Translations under genes and position numbers: made by a program
Notes under the pieces: model-generated
What the model was told of the DNA's origin: nothing
Database searches by the model: none
The model's input: the letters and a program-made list of their open reading frames with translations, nothing else
In this document: positions 18,063 to 26,538 of the stretch, in pieces
Numbering within the stretch: the stretch's first letter is position 1
Layout of the letters: every line of letters begins with the position of its first letter
Origin: Desulforamulus hydrothermalis Lam5 = DSM 18033
GTDB lineage: Bacteria; Bacillota; Desulfotomaculia; Desulfotomaculales; Desulfotomaculaceae
DNA: 64,000 nt
Assembly: GCF_000315365.1 (NCBI RefSeq)
Contig: NZ_CAOS01000003.1
Coordinates: 372,001 to 436,000, forward strand
Direction: 5' to 3'

Positions 18063-18303
18063 GCCTTCCCCTCCAACCTTTGTAGGTAATCCGAATCTTA
18101 AACATACCTGTTCTGTGTCTGTTCCTAGTTTGCCTAACCATGCCGGTTAGCTATGCGTTAAACCGAAAACTTCCTCAGGCAGTTACAATTAAGATATATT
18201 TTTTAAACATTGTTTTTTTGAGAGGAATTATGGCAAGATATGACGTATTTTAATATTTTGTAATGAAATGGCGGACTTTTTACATAATATACGGAGGATT
18301 GCC
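18063..18303. other. divergent promoter region of glgP and the TPR protein
   Basis: AT-rich gap of 241 bp that must hold promoters for both directions. I could not assign them firmly. An in-frame ATG at 18268 for the rightward gene lacks a ribosome site. Confidence 0.4.
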
Positions 18304-19461
18304 ATGTGGGTTTATTGGCTTACCCTCGGGGCACTGGCATCGGTGCTATATTTTCCCTATAAAAAAATTTTCAATCAACCGGTAGCGCTCCGGGCTTCAC
18401 TCGGCACCTTTGTACTGGGCCTGGCGTACCCCCTGCTGCAGGCTAATCTGTCAGTGGCCCAAACGTTTATCTGTCTCGGCTTGCTGTTGCTGTTTTTAGG
18501 GGTTACGGCAGCCGGCCGCCACCCTGCCTGGGACAAGCAGAAGAATGCTGCAGGAGCAGATCAGGCCGGCCGGACAGATACAACCGAGTTGTCTGCCGAC
18601 GGCCCCTCTGAATCACAGCCGGCCGAACACGAAGCAACCGACCAGACAGCAGCAAAAAAAGCTGTCCTTTCGGAGTGGGATGTTAAGGAACCGGTAACCG
18701 TGACAAGTGAAACAACACCTGCTCAAATGCAACCTGAGCAAACAACAGTTGCTTGGCCGGAAGAACAGCAGTGGCAAATTATGGCTGACAGAGAAGAACA
18801 TACGGTAGAGGTTGTCGCCGCAGAAACTTTTACTTGTGAAGAAACTGACTGCTTAACAGAAACTGACACAGGGGAAAAAGACGAGGCAACAGATGCAAGC
18901 AGAGCGGTAAATGGTGCTATTGAAGAAGAAATTAACTTTGTTGCGCAAGCAGCTGCCGGCCAAACGGAAACTGCCGACCCGCCGGCACCGGATGTAACGC
19001 AAGAAAGTTTGCCCGGCCTGCAGGAGGATTTTGCGTCTGCCTTAGATCACAGCCGGCCGCCGGATGTTGGCCAGCCGGTGCCACATCAGCTGCTGGCAGA
19101 AGGTTTACGCCTGGCCAGGCATAAAAAGTATGCCCAGGCCGTCCGTTGCCTGAATCAAGTTATAGCCGGCGGGGCAGAGCCGGAACTGTTGTACCTGGCG
19201 GTCAGCCAGCTGAGCTCTATCTACCAGCATCTCGGTCTTTATCCTATGGCCTGGGAAATAATAAATGTTTTTGCCGAACACCCGTCTCTTAAAGATCATC
19301 CCGGCCAGGCCAATTTATTGCAAAAGGCAAAATTTATTCGTTGTTTGATGGATTTGCTGAACAGAGACCGCTACGGTCATATTCCCTATGAACAGGTTCC
19401 GGAAACAGTACGTAGAGAGGCTTTTGACAACTCTCTTAATATAAAATATTTAATTTCTTAA
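18304..19461 (+). CDS. membrane-anchored acidic protein with C-terminal TPR-like region
   Basis: I do not recognise a named family. The start is the ATG at 18304 because ACGGAGG lies at proper distance. The 385-residue product has two hydrophobic segments (about residues 2-20 and 30-68), then ~190 residues of low-complexity linker rich in Glu, Thr, Ala and Gln. A helical C-terminal part (~260-350) follows with a TPR-like pattern (LLAEGLRLARHKKYAQAVRCLNQV and a second helix pair). It would sit in the membrane with a cytoplasmic or external interaction domain. It starts a three-gene set with the PRC-barrel and VanW genes, suggesting an envelope role. Confidence 0.7.
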   Translation: MWVYWLTLGALASVLYFPYKKIFNQPVALRASLGTFVLGLAYPLLQANLSVAQTFICLGLLLLFLGVTAAGRHPAWDKQKNAAGADQAGRTDTTELSADGPSESQPAEHEATDQTAAKKAVLSEWDVKEPVTVTSETTPAQMQPEQTTVAWPEEQQWQIMADREEHTVEVVAAETFTCEETDCLTETDTGEKDEATDASRAVNGAIEEEINFVAQAAAGQTETADPPAPDVTQESLPGLQEDFASALDHSRPPDVGQPVPHQLLAEGLRLARHKKYAQAVRCLNQVIAGGAEPELLYLAVSQLSSIYQHLGLYPMAWEIINVFAEHPSLKDHPGQANLLQKAKFIRCLMDLLNRDRYGHIPYEQVPETVRREAFDNSLNIKYLIS

Positions 19462-19479
19462 ACGGAAGGGGTTATTTAC

Positions 19480-20223
19480 GTGAAGTTAAAAAGCCAAATT
19501 GTAGGTTTGCCCGTCATAAGCATTGTGGAGGTAGCCTCACTGGGTAAAGTTGAAGACCTGGTGATTAACCCTGACACCGGATCGGTGGATTACCTGGTTG
19601 TTGAACCCGAACAATGGTACAAAGAACGCCGTTTACTGGCTATGCAGGATGTGGCAGGTATTGGTGAAGACGCCATAACTACCGAAACCGGCACCAATGT
19701 TGTCAGTGTTTCCTCCCAACCGGCTGCAATTGAGTTATTGCAAAAGAACATCAAAATAGTCGGTTGCCCTGTGATGACCAAAAAGGGACGCTTACAGGGA
19801 ACTGTTGATGAGATATTGGTGGATGAGCAAACAGGTAAAATTGCAGCTTGCCATTGGACAGCCGGCGATAACGGCAACAACGGCTTAATCCCTGCCAATC
19901 TGGTAATAACCTACGGCAAAGAAATGCTGGTGGTGGCGGAGGATTTTGCCGCCAACCTGGTGCAAGACATGGCCGGACTCCCCACAGCCGCTGTCCGGCA
20001 GCCGGCCGAGGAAAAAGTAAAGCTGCAAGCATCGCAGGATCCGTTACAATTCTTTGAAGACAAGCAAAAACAATATTTAATCGGTCGTATCGTGACCACC
20101 GATATTTTGTCAGATGAGGGAGAAATTATTGCTGAACAGGGCCAAAGGGTTACCCAGGACATGGTTGACAGGGCTGTGGCAGCCGATAAGTTTGTGGAGC
20201 TGACATTGAATACCCGTGAATAA
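19480..20223 (+). CDS. PRC-barrel domain protein
   Basis: A 247-residue cytoplasmic protein with two PRC-barrel beta domains. The first (residues ~3-75) has GLPVISIVEVASLGKVEDLVINP, the second (~90-155) has KKGRLQGTVDEILVDE. The last ~50 residues resemble the tail of sporulation-type YlmC/YrrD proteins (DILSDEGEIIAEQG). PRC-barrels bind RNA or protein partners. Start is GTG with GGAAGGGG upstream. The last 8 bp overlap the VanW gene. Confidence 0.85.
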   Translation: MKLKSQIVGLPVISIVEVASLGKVEDLVINPDTGSVDYLVVEPEQWYKERRLLAMQDVAGIGEDAITTETGTNVVSVSSQPAAIELLQKNIKIVGCPVMTKKGRLQGTVDEILVDEQTGKIAACHWTAGDNGNNGLIPANLVITYGKEMLVVAEDFAANLVQDMAGLPTAAVRQPAEEKVKLQASQDPLQFFEDKQKQYLIGRIVTTDILSDEGEIIAEQGQRVTQDMVDRAVAADKFVELTLNTRE

Positions 20224-21583
20224 AGCAAGGCTAACTTTTTTGGTTACCCTTGCCCTGGGTTTTCAACTTTTAGTTTGTATTGGTTTGTCCAGTACGGCAA
20301 CGGTGCTTTACTACCGGGATACGATTTTGCCCGGCACCTCAGTGCAGGGGGTTGATCTTGGCGGTTTAAAGGCTGCGGCAGCCGAACAGGCGTTAAGAAG
20401 AGCACTGCCATGGCCCAGTCCGGACAGCCTGTTAATGCTGGTGGACCCGGAAGGACAATCTACACATATCCGCTACAGCGACATTAACTACCGGGCTGAT
20501 TATCAGGCCACCGTACAAGAGGCTTTAAAACAAAGCCGGCAAGCTGCTGCCTGGCACAATATCGGCGCTTTATTTGGCGCAATACACCAGGGGCACAATA
20601 TGCCCTTGGTAAAAACCTTTAACCAGGCCGCCTTTAGCAAAATACTTAATCAACTGGCGGATAAATACAATGTCCCGGCTCGCAACGCCCAGTTTGCCTT
20701 TAACGGAAACAATGTCATATTGTTTGCGGAAAGCAAGGGCAGGCAACTGGATATTCCAGGCACCCTTAAACAATTGCGGGAACTGCCGCCCGATCAGCAC
20801 AGGCTGGCACTGCAGTTCAAGACCGTTGAACCTGAAGTTGTTATTTCTGATTATAACGGGATCAACACCCGGTTAGCAATTTTTGTTACCCAGTTTGATT
20901 CCTCAAATAAAGCACGTTCTCATAATATTGAACTGGCCAGCAAATTAATTAACAACCTTATTGTACCGCCAAAACAAGTGTTTTCCCTTAATAAGGTACT
21001 CGGCCCCCGCAGCCAGGACAGGGGTTACCTGCAGGCACCGGTGATTATTAATAATAAACTAACCAGCGATTATGGCGGAGGCGTTTGCCAAGTGGCTACC
21101 ACCCTCTATAATGCAGTGGCCTTGGCGGGCTTGCAAGTAGTGGAACGGGTTCCCCATTCCCTGCCGGTTCCTTACGCCCCGCCGGGCCAGGATGCCACCA
21201 TCGCCGGTGATGCAATAGATTTTAAGTTTCTAAATAACACCGACTATCCCATCCTAATCAGCAGCCAGGTACAGCATGGCAAACTCCTGGTCAGCATTTT
21301 TGGCCACCGTCAGGGAGCATCGGCACGGCTGATAAAGATTGAAACAGAGCGCTCCATCACCAAGCCGGAGCGCAAATATGTGCAGGAGCAAAACCTGGCA
21401 CCCGGTCAGGTAGTGGTACGCCGGCCGGGTCGGGACGGTTATCAATTAAAAACCTACGAAATAACTATGGAAAACGATAAAGAAGTGGATCGCCGCCTGC
21501 TTTCGCAGGCCATAGTAGAACCGGAACCGGAAGTTATTGCTGTGGGACCGGGCATCAGCACCAAGGGACAGGTTAAAAAATAA
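20216..21583 (+). CDS. VanW family protein with peptidoglycan-binding domain
   Basis: A 455-residue protein anchored by an N-terminal membrane segment (~8-32). Next is a domain of the peptidoglycan-binding-4 type (residues ~40-200, starting near TSVQGVDLGGL). Then comes VanW (about 215-350), marked by FSLNKVLGPRSQDRGY and DYGGGVCQVATTLYNA. A short G5-like tail follows. Such proteins act outside the membrane on peptidoglycan; the precise activity is unknown. The start is a GTG inside the end of the PRC-barrel gene. The stop codon lies in the 8-bp target duplication of an ISL3 insertion, so this gene has been cut off from its own terminator. Confidence 0.9.
   Translation: MNKARLTFLVTLALGFQLLVCIGLSSTATVLYYRDTILPGTSVQGVDLGGLKAAAAEQALRRALPWPSPDSLLMLVDPEGQSTHIRYSDINYRADYQATVQEALKQSRQAAAWHNIGALFGAIHQGHNMPLVKTFNQAAFSKILNQLADKYNVPARNAQFAFNGNNVILFAESKGRQLDIPGTLKQLRELPPDQHRLALQFKTVEPEVVISDYNGINTRLAIFVTQFDSSNKARSHNIELASKLINNLIVPPKQVFSLNKVLGPRSQDRGYLQAPVIINNKLTSDYGGGVCQVATTLYNAVALAGLQVVERVPHSLPVPYAPPGQDATIAGDAIDFKFLNNTDYPILISSQVQHGKLLVSIFGHRQGASARLIKIETERSITKPERKYVQEQNLAPGQVVVRRPGRDGYQLKTYEITMENDKEVDRRLLSQAIVEPEPEVIAVGPGISTKGQVKK
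21576..21583. repeat. 8-bp target duplication, left copy
   Basis: AAAAATAA, identical to 22398-22405 on the other side of the ISL3 element. Confidence 0.85.
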
Positions 21584-22120
21584 GGCTCTATGTCAAATGT
21601 TGGGTGACAGGTGTCTACGGATACCTGTCGCCATATTTTTATGTCCAAAATTAAGCGCAGCAGTGAAGAATACGTGAGCCGGAATCTATTAAAATTTCTA
21701 AAACCAAAAGCATTACGCTTGATGACTTTAATTTTGTTGTTGTAGCCTTCAATACACCCATTTGAGTAAGGGACATCAAATGAATTTAGAATTTCAGTTT
21801 TCCAGTTTACGATTGTATTAGCCAGGTAGTAAAATTCTTTGATTTTATGTTGTTTAACGAGATTTAGCCACCGGTTAAGTTTTGATTCTGCTTCAACAGA
21901 GGAACTTGCCTTTACAAAATCCATGAACTGTTCTTTCAAAAGATAAGAAACTCTAAGTTCATCATTAAAACGAAGGATGTTGGCCAATTTGATTTTAGAA
22001 TCATCGCTTAACTTATCGGGTCTTGAGAGAAGGAGTCTACGGCTGAATTTTAAAAATCGGCGTTTTTCATAAGGTAAAGACTGCTGAACACGTTTTCTGA
22101 CCTTATCAATAGCCCAAATT
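21584..22120 (-). pseudogene. ISL3 transposase, C-terminal fragment
   Basis: The frame from about 22120 leftward reads WAIDKVRKRVQQSLPYEKRR, then NILRFNDELRVSYLLKEQF and PYSNGCIEGYNNKIKVIKR. The last holds the third acidic residue (Glu) of the DDE site. The frame runs through the terminal repeat (TCHPTFDIEP) without its own stop and continues antisense into the VanW gene to 21454. The first two catalytic Asp are gone, so it cannot be active. Confidence 0.85.
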
Positions 22121-22262
22121 ATAGATCGTAAAATAGAATTGACCCCTGATCGTCAAATAAAACTGACCCACCATATGATAAAATATCCCCCGAAAGGGGG
22201 ATGCAAAAGAGGTGGTCAGTATGTACAAATGGCAACGTATTAAAGCTCTGTATGCCCAGGTT
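22121..22262 (+). mobile_element. IS21-family left-end fragment
   Basis: Two copies of a 22-bp terminal repeat lie 24 bp apart: GATCGTAAAATAGAATTGACCC at 22124-22145 reads like GATCGTCAAATAAAACTGACC at 22148, differing at four positions. After a CCCCCGAAAGGGGG hairpin and GAGGTGG, an ATG at 22221 opens MYKWQRIKALYAQ, the first 13 codons of an istA-like gene. It then joins abruptly to the N-terminal region of the ISL3 gene. Confidence 0.75.
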
Positions 22263-22298
22263 CAAATTAATAAAATTTCTGATAGACTGAAATTGCAT
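22263..22298 (-). pseudogene. ISL3 transposase, first 12-13 codons
   Basis: Reverse-strand ATG at 22298 follows GAGGAGG and reads MQFQSIRNFINLN before meeting the IS21 fragment. It is the original start of the ISL3 transposase gene, now separated from its C-terminal fragment. Confidence 0.7.
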
Positions 22299-22397
22299 TT
22301 GGAAGAATACCTCCTCTTTGAGGGTTTGGTTTGGCGACTAAGGTATTCGACCAAATGCTTTTCTTTTTCCTGTCACCACAACATTTATTTTAGAGCC

Positions 22398-22405
22398 AAA
22401 AATAA
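22398..22405. repeat. 8-bp target duplication, right copy
   Basis: AAAAATAA directly after the ISL3 end, matching 21576-21583. Confidence 0.85.
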
Positions 22406-22446
22406 AAAACATCCCGTACCACTTTTAGTGAAACGGGATGTTTTTT
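22404..22446. terminator. bidirectional terminator between vanW and the selenoprotein gene
   Basis: AAAAAACATCCCGT and ACGGGATGTTTTTT form a stem with T runs on both strands. Before the ISL3 insertion it lay directly after the VanW stop codon, so it probably served both convergent genes. Today it ends the leftward selenoprotein gene. Confidence 0.85.
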
Positions 22447-22469
22447 ATTTATGTTTGCTGCCTTTCTGA

Positions 22470-22700
22470 TCACAGGTTAGCTGTAATTTCCTCTGCGTCG
22501 GGAAACCTGCCCAGTTCTTTTTTGGAGAATATCAAAGTGCCGTTTTTCTTAACTTCAAAAACTCCTCCGCCGGAGGGTATCAGTTCTAAGGATGAAATCC
22601 TGTTTTTGTACTTCCGCAATAAAGTTTCGGCCAGACCGACCGCTTTCGGCAGGTAACCTCAAGCCGTACAATACTCAATGGATAATTTAAGTTCACTCAT
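22470..22700 (-). CDS. SelW/Rdx-family selenoprotein (CXXU), UGA read as Sec
   Basis: The reverse strand from ATG 22700 reads MSELKLSIEYCTA, then in-frame UGA (22661-22659), then GYLPKAVGLAETLLRKYKN, and later LELIPSGGGVFEVKKNGTLIFSKKELGRFP, ending at UGA 22472. With UGA as selenocysteine the product is 76 residues. It matches the SelT/SelW/SelH thioredoxin-like family, with the redox motif C-T-A-U at residues 11-14 on the first strand-helix turn. The GVFEV-K-G-IFSK hairpin is the usual Rdx core. A ribosome site (AGGA, 8 nt) is present. A SECIS-like hairpin follows the UGA. Such proteins are small thiol/selenol oxidoreductases. Confidence 0.87.
22628..22661 (-). promoter_or_regulatory. bacterial SECIS-like element of the SelW-like gene
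   Basis: After the UGA (22661-22659) the RNA can form CGGUC/GGCCG with a GGUCU loop at 22-26 nt. The loop resembles that of E. coli fdhF (AGGUCU) and lies at the known 16-37 nt window. Folding was done by eye. Confidence 0.65.
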
Positions 22701-22754
22701 CAGGCAATCCTGGTTCAAAAAAGTTCACAATACCTAACAATAAGTTAGATTTTT

Positions 22755-23005
22755 GTTAACCCGGCCCCCCATGACCAGGCTTTACACCTCCATGAAAAAT
22801 TTTCCCTGGGGTGACAGGGGGCCTCGGCCCCGGGAGTCTCACCCGGACGGAAAAACAGTGCTTTACGGGCGCAAAACGCGGCCATATGGAAAACCACGGG
22901 GGTTTCCGTCTTGCGTTGACCGTCCGGCGAAAGCCTTGCGGCTCTGCTTCCCGCGATCTGTTAGATGCGGCCTACCGGTTGTTCCCGTACTCCGGCTAAA
23001 CGGGG
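22755..23005 (-). ncRNA. candidate omega RNA region downstream of tnpB
   Basis: The ~250 bp after the tnpB stop carry no gene but are G+C-rich with several inverted repeats (GGGGCC/GGCCCC near 22830; ACGGAAAccCCC-type pairing near 22900). In TnpB-bearing elements this place holds the guide (omega) RNA. This is placement and composition only; no covariance was checked. Confidence 0.4.
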
Positions 23006-23953
23006 TCACCTACTTGATAAAGCAAGGTGTTTCAAGTCATGCCAGACAGAGTGAAACGATTCCTGTTTGTAACGGGTCAAACCGTTGTGTACAGAAATCT
23101 TTCCGTCCAGCCGCTTGAAGAGTTGCTTCACCTTTCGGGTCATCCCTCTTCCTTCCCCAGGCAAGGAATTTACCTTTTGACTCAGCTTCTCTTTGACGGC
23201 CTGAACTTTCTGCTTTAACTCTTTGGTAATGCGCTCTCTAAAACCTATCGCCCGCCGGGCTATCACTAATGCCGCGGCGTGGTGGATAGTTATGCCGTAA
23301 CGCTCCATGTATTTGTAATAGCCGATGGTGGACGTGTGCGCCGGCCAGACTTGCTTTACACCGACGCCTTCTTTGAAGGCTTTACGGGTGACGGCCTCGA
23401 CCATCTTCTTGAACGGAAAATTGGCCGCCATGCGGTTGAATTTCCGGTTGGTGTCAAAACGGTCTTTGCCGAAGTCCAGGCTCTCTAAAGCGATGGGTTT
23501 GCCTAAAGTTTTAGCTGTGTCCACCACTACTTTGGCAAGCACGCCAATTAAGTACGTGCGCCGGAAGCCCCGGCTGTAGGACAATTCTGGTACCTTGATG
23601 TAAAGAAAACCGTTCGGGTGCATGGTTATCTGAAATTCCCCGGCGAATTTGTGCAGTGCTTTCGGATAGGGTACGGTGAAACCTTCCGGCCAGGGCGTTG
23701 GCTGTCCGGTGTAACTGACGTTGGCCAGCGCTGCTCCGTCGGGGTTGGTGTCTACACCCAGGTAACCCTGGTTGGGGTTGGTCACTAAAACGGGGGCTGT
23801 AACGGCAAAGGTGATGTGCACCCTATACCGGCTGTCCCTACCTTTGATTAGCTCCACAGTGTAAGGCACACCTGATAAGAGCAGCTCCAGCACTTTTTGC
23901 CGGTGCTTCTCAGGCAGCCAGAGCTTACCCGTTACCCGGGGGGCCCTGGTCAT
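23006..23953 (-). pseudogene. tnpB: tnpB, C-terminal part
   Basis: A 315-codon frame with the RuvC-like nuclease core of TnpB: Asp in YLGVDTNPDGAALANV and Glu in KPIALESLDFGK. The usual third Asp before the C-terminal helix is not seen; the aligned segment reads YGITIHHAAALVIARR. No CXXC zinc ribbon is present either. The frame opens upstream of its first ATG and continues the N-terminal part in a shifted frame, so the two are halves of one gene. Confidence 0.75.
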
Positions 23954-23960
23954 TATGGGT

Positions 23961-24716
23961 CTACCCTTCTTGTCTGTCCCTTTTCTGTTCGGACAGGTGA
24001 GAGATGGTCACAGACAGGGTGAACTCTCCATTATGCCAGCTTATTTTGAGATTCGGGTTGCCGCCTTTGGTCTCGTCGCCGCGGGCGTATAGCCTGTCCT
24101 GCCGGGCCTGCCGCCATTCTTCTCTCGAAACCCTGCCTCTGCACACTCGCTTCCACAGAGAGCGGCCTCCGAAAATTACTTTTGGTATGGTGCCGTTGTC
24201 CCGGTGGACCTTTAGCTCGTCCAGCTTGTCAGCCAGCTTTTTTACCCTGGCTTTGCGGCCGTGTACGGTGTGCTTAAAGTCCTCGATTTTAGCCTGATTG
24301 TTTGCTTTAACGGCCCTGTCCAGGTCTTTTTCTGCCCAACGGAGTTTCTTCTTGGCGCGGGCTAACTTTGCTTCTGTTTCTTCGCTGTCCAATTCAAGCA
24401 GCTCTGTTTGCGATTCAGTTACGGCTTTGGCTTTCAGTATGGCGTCGTCGCAATAGCGGGAGTTTATGCTGAATGTTCCTTGACCCTGCTTCTTTATCTC
24501 TGGGCGGGAATTATCTTCCTGTAACCGGTTGAAGGCCCAGCGGGTGCAGGAGCAGAACAGCCGCATCTCGGTGTCTAACGGATCCTCCATCCCGCGGCTC
24601 CACTTTTGAGAGCGGAAGGCAGGGTAAACCTCCGGAAAAAATTCGCCGCAGACGGTGTAGCTTATGTCGCCACCGGTCTTAGTCGGCTTCTTCTTGTTGT
24701 TCTTCCGTTTTTTCAC
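23961..24716 (-). pseudogene. tnpB: tnpB, N-terminal part
   Basis: A 251-codon frame ending at TAG 23963-23961. It has a Lys-rich start, a coiled helical stretch (ETEAKLARAKKKLRWAEKDL, then a Lys/Arg-rich helix) and a beta strand (KISWHNGEFTLSVTIS) that in intact TnpB leads into the RuvC part. The next frame needs a +1 shift near 23975-23995. Single-base loss or gain is the simplest cause. Its start overlaps tnpA by 38 bp. Confidence 0.75.
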
Positions 24717-25344
24717 TTTGAGATGCCTCCGCTATCAGTCCCCGAAAACCCTGCCTGACCTTCTTCCCGCCTCTGGCGCTATACAGCCGGGCCGAAAAAG
24801 ACGTTACTATTGCCAATAAGTCCCTGACCAATTCGGATTGTGCGTCTTCCGGCTCTTTTTCAGCTATGGCTACGATCTCTACGCCACAGTACCTTAAATG
24901 CCGCTCAATGTACGAATACCCGAACCGGGCCAGCCGGTCGGGATATTCGATAATTAGTTTTTTGTACTCACCCCGCTCGGCCAGCTTGAGCACGTTTGTC
25001 AGACCGTGGCGTTTTTGGTTTAAACCGCTGGCTACGTCGGTGAACTCGGCAACAACACGGTAATGCGACTCGATCACATATTGCCTCAGCCTTTCCAGTT
25101 GCCTGTTTAAGTTGCCGGCATCCGCCTGCTTTTTGGTGGACACCCGGGCGTAAAGCACAACTGCTTCTTGACTATCAGTTAATTGACCGGACTGTAAAAG
25201 CCTGTTGAGTTCGTCCATGGAATACCGGCGCTGACCGCCAGGTGAACGGACAGGCTTAATCAAACCTTGCTTTTCCCAGTTGCGCAGGCTGTTCGGATGT
25301 ACACCTAATTTCTTTGCCGCTTTGCTTATAGTTAATAGTTCCAT
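24679..25344 (-). CDS. tnpA: IS607 TnpA serine recombinase
   Basis: A 221-residue transposase with an N-terminal MerR-type helix-turn-helix (LTISKAAKKLGVHPNSLRNWEKQG, shown here in part, residues ~4-50) and a serine-resolvase catalytic domain. The nucleophile is the Ser of LYARVSTKKQ (residue ~69); the Arg-containing YPDRLARFGY motif is present. The frame is intact, so the element may still move its ends. Confidence 0.92.
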   Translation of the reverse strand: MELLTISKAAKKLGVHPNSLRNWEKQGLIKPVRSPGGQRRYSMDELNRLLQSGQLTDSQEAVVLYARVSTKKQADAGNLNRQLERLRQYVIESHYRVVAEFTDVASGLNQKRHGLTNVLKLAERGEYKKLIIEYPDRLARFGYSYIERHLRYCGVEIVAIAEKEPEDAQSELVRDLLAIVTSFSARLYSARGGKKVRQGFRGLIAEASQSEKTEEQQEEAD

Positions 25345-25491
25345 AAGTTTATTGTATTATGTTTGTTAAGTTTTATCAAGGTTTGTCGGAAATAAGGTAG
25401 CTATTACGTACCTCCCCAAGACAATTTTTTATTGATTATGATGTACAATTATTATACATATTCTTACACAATCCTTTAAAAAACTTGCCAT

Positions 25492-26442
25492 TTACTTAAA
25501 TAAATCACTGCTCAAGTATCTCAGGCCGCTGTCGCAAAGGATTGTCACAATCCTTGCTCCGGCATCGCACCAACCTGCCAGACGTAAAGCTGCTGCCACA
25601 TTGCCCCCTGAGGTATAACCGCACAACAACCCTTCTTCAGCGGCTAAGCGGCGGGCCGCCCGTACAGCTTCGCCATCGGTAACTGTTAGGTACCCGTCAC
25701 AAACCCCGGCATCCCATAACCTTGGTACTTTAGCATAACTTGATCCCTGCAGAACATGTTGGGGGTTGGTTACCGGCTTGCCGGCCAGCACGGCGGCGGC
25801 AGCCGGTTCCACCACCCAGCACTGAAGGTTGGGATCCTTTTCTTTTAATGCTTTAGCAATACCTGTAAAGGTTCCTGAAGTACCTACCACGTCAAGAAAA
25901 TAATCTATTTGTCCATCCATCTGCTGCCAAATCTCCTGGGCGGTGGTTTCGTAATGTGCCGCACAGTTACCGGGGTTGTCAAATTGATTTACCCAGAAAG
26001 CCCCTAATTCCCTTTGCAGCTGTCTGGTCCTCTCTTCTACCAAAGCCAGGTCTGCCCCGGTCACTTGACCCGGTTTTCCCCCTGCAGCCTGGGGAACCAG
26101 CTCTACCCTGGCTCCCAGAGCCTGCAAAATCTGCCGTCGTTCCGGACTGTTGCCTTCCGACATCACTGCCACAAAGCGGTAACCCTTTACGGCACAGACC
26201 ATTGCCAGGGCAATACCGGTATTGCCGCTGGTTTCTTCAATAACAATACTGCCCGGCTTCAGTTGCCCTGCTTGTTCAGCCTCTTCAATCATTTTAAGCG
26301 CAATGCGGTCTTTCATACTGCCGCTGGGATTCATAAACTCAGCCTTGGCAAATATGCGGCCCGGCAAACCCTTGCCAATCCTTGCCAGTTCCACCATTGG
26401 TGTCTTGCCAATGGATTCAATTATAGACGCACAGGTTTGCAA
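25492..26442 (-). CDS. cysK: cysteine synthase (O-acetylserine sulfhydrylase)
   Basis: A 316-residue fold-type II PLP enzyme that makes cysteine from O-acetylserine and sulfide. The PLP lysine lies in NPSGSMKDRIAL, the substrate loop is ETSGNTGIALA, and the phosphate loop is VVGTSGTFTG. Met in SMKDR is a less common residue than Val, which occurs in CysK/CysM. The C-terminal YTSGGNVAAALRLA is normal. It is a single gene. A cystathionine beta-synthase-like activity cannot be excluded. Confidence 0.88.
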   Translation of the reverse strand: MQTCASIIESIGKTPMVELARIGKGLPGRIFAKAEFMNPSGSMKDRIALKMIEEAEQAGQLKPGSIVIEETSGNTGIALAMVCAVKGYRFVAVMSEGNSPERRQILQALGARVELVPQAAGGKPGQVTGADLALVEERTRQLQRELGAFWVNQFDNPGNCAAHYETTAQEIWQQMDGQIDYFLDVVGTSGTFTGIAKALKEKDPNLQCWVVEPAAAAVLAGKPVTNPQHVLQGSSYAKVPRLWDAGVCDGYLTVTDGEAVRAARRLAAEEGLLCGYTSGGNVAAALRLAGWCDAGARIVTILCDSGLRYLSSDLFK

Positions 26443-26538
26443 ATTTACCCCTCCGTCAAATTAATCACTGCTTACTATATTTATGTGCCGTCAGCCATGA
26501 ATTAAGTCCGGTTAGGAAGCGCCCTGCGGGTAGTATTT

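Larger units (their letters stand above)
21584..22397. mobile_element. internally deleted ISL3-family element with nested IS21 fragment
   Basis: An 814-bp element bounded by inverted repeats. The 28-bp end at 21584-21611 begins GGCTCTATGTCAAATG and ends GGGTGACAGG. The other end, 22369-22397 read on the reverse strand, begins GGCTCTAAAATAAATG and ends TGGTGACAGG. A perfect 8-bp duplication flanks it, the ISL3 family size. Inside, the transposase gene has lost its middle and carries ~140 bp of an IS21-family end. Confidence 0.85.
22735..25375 (-). mobile_element. IS607-family element (tnpA plus split tnpB)
   Basis: Gene order and overlap (serine recombinase tnpA then tnpB) are those of IS607. 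Ends are approximate because this family has no long inverted repeats or target duplication. Similar AT-rich stretches (AACAATAAGTT near 22736 and ACAATAAACTT near 25350 on the other strand) may mark the borders. It lies directly upstream of the SelW-like gene. Confidence 0.75.

Noticed and set aside
22212-22469. 85-codon rightward frame over the IS21 fragment and terminator
   Set aside because: Only the first 13 codons after ATG 22221 are istA-like; the rest is antisense to the ISL3 start and runs through a terminator.
23961-23995. Programmed -1 frameshift at an A-rich stretch joining the tnpB halves
   Set aside because: The halves need a +1 (or -2) shift, not -1, and no known +1 signal is visible. 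A simple indel is more likely.
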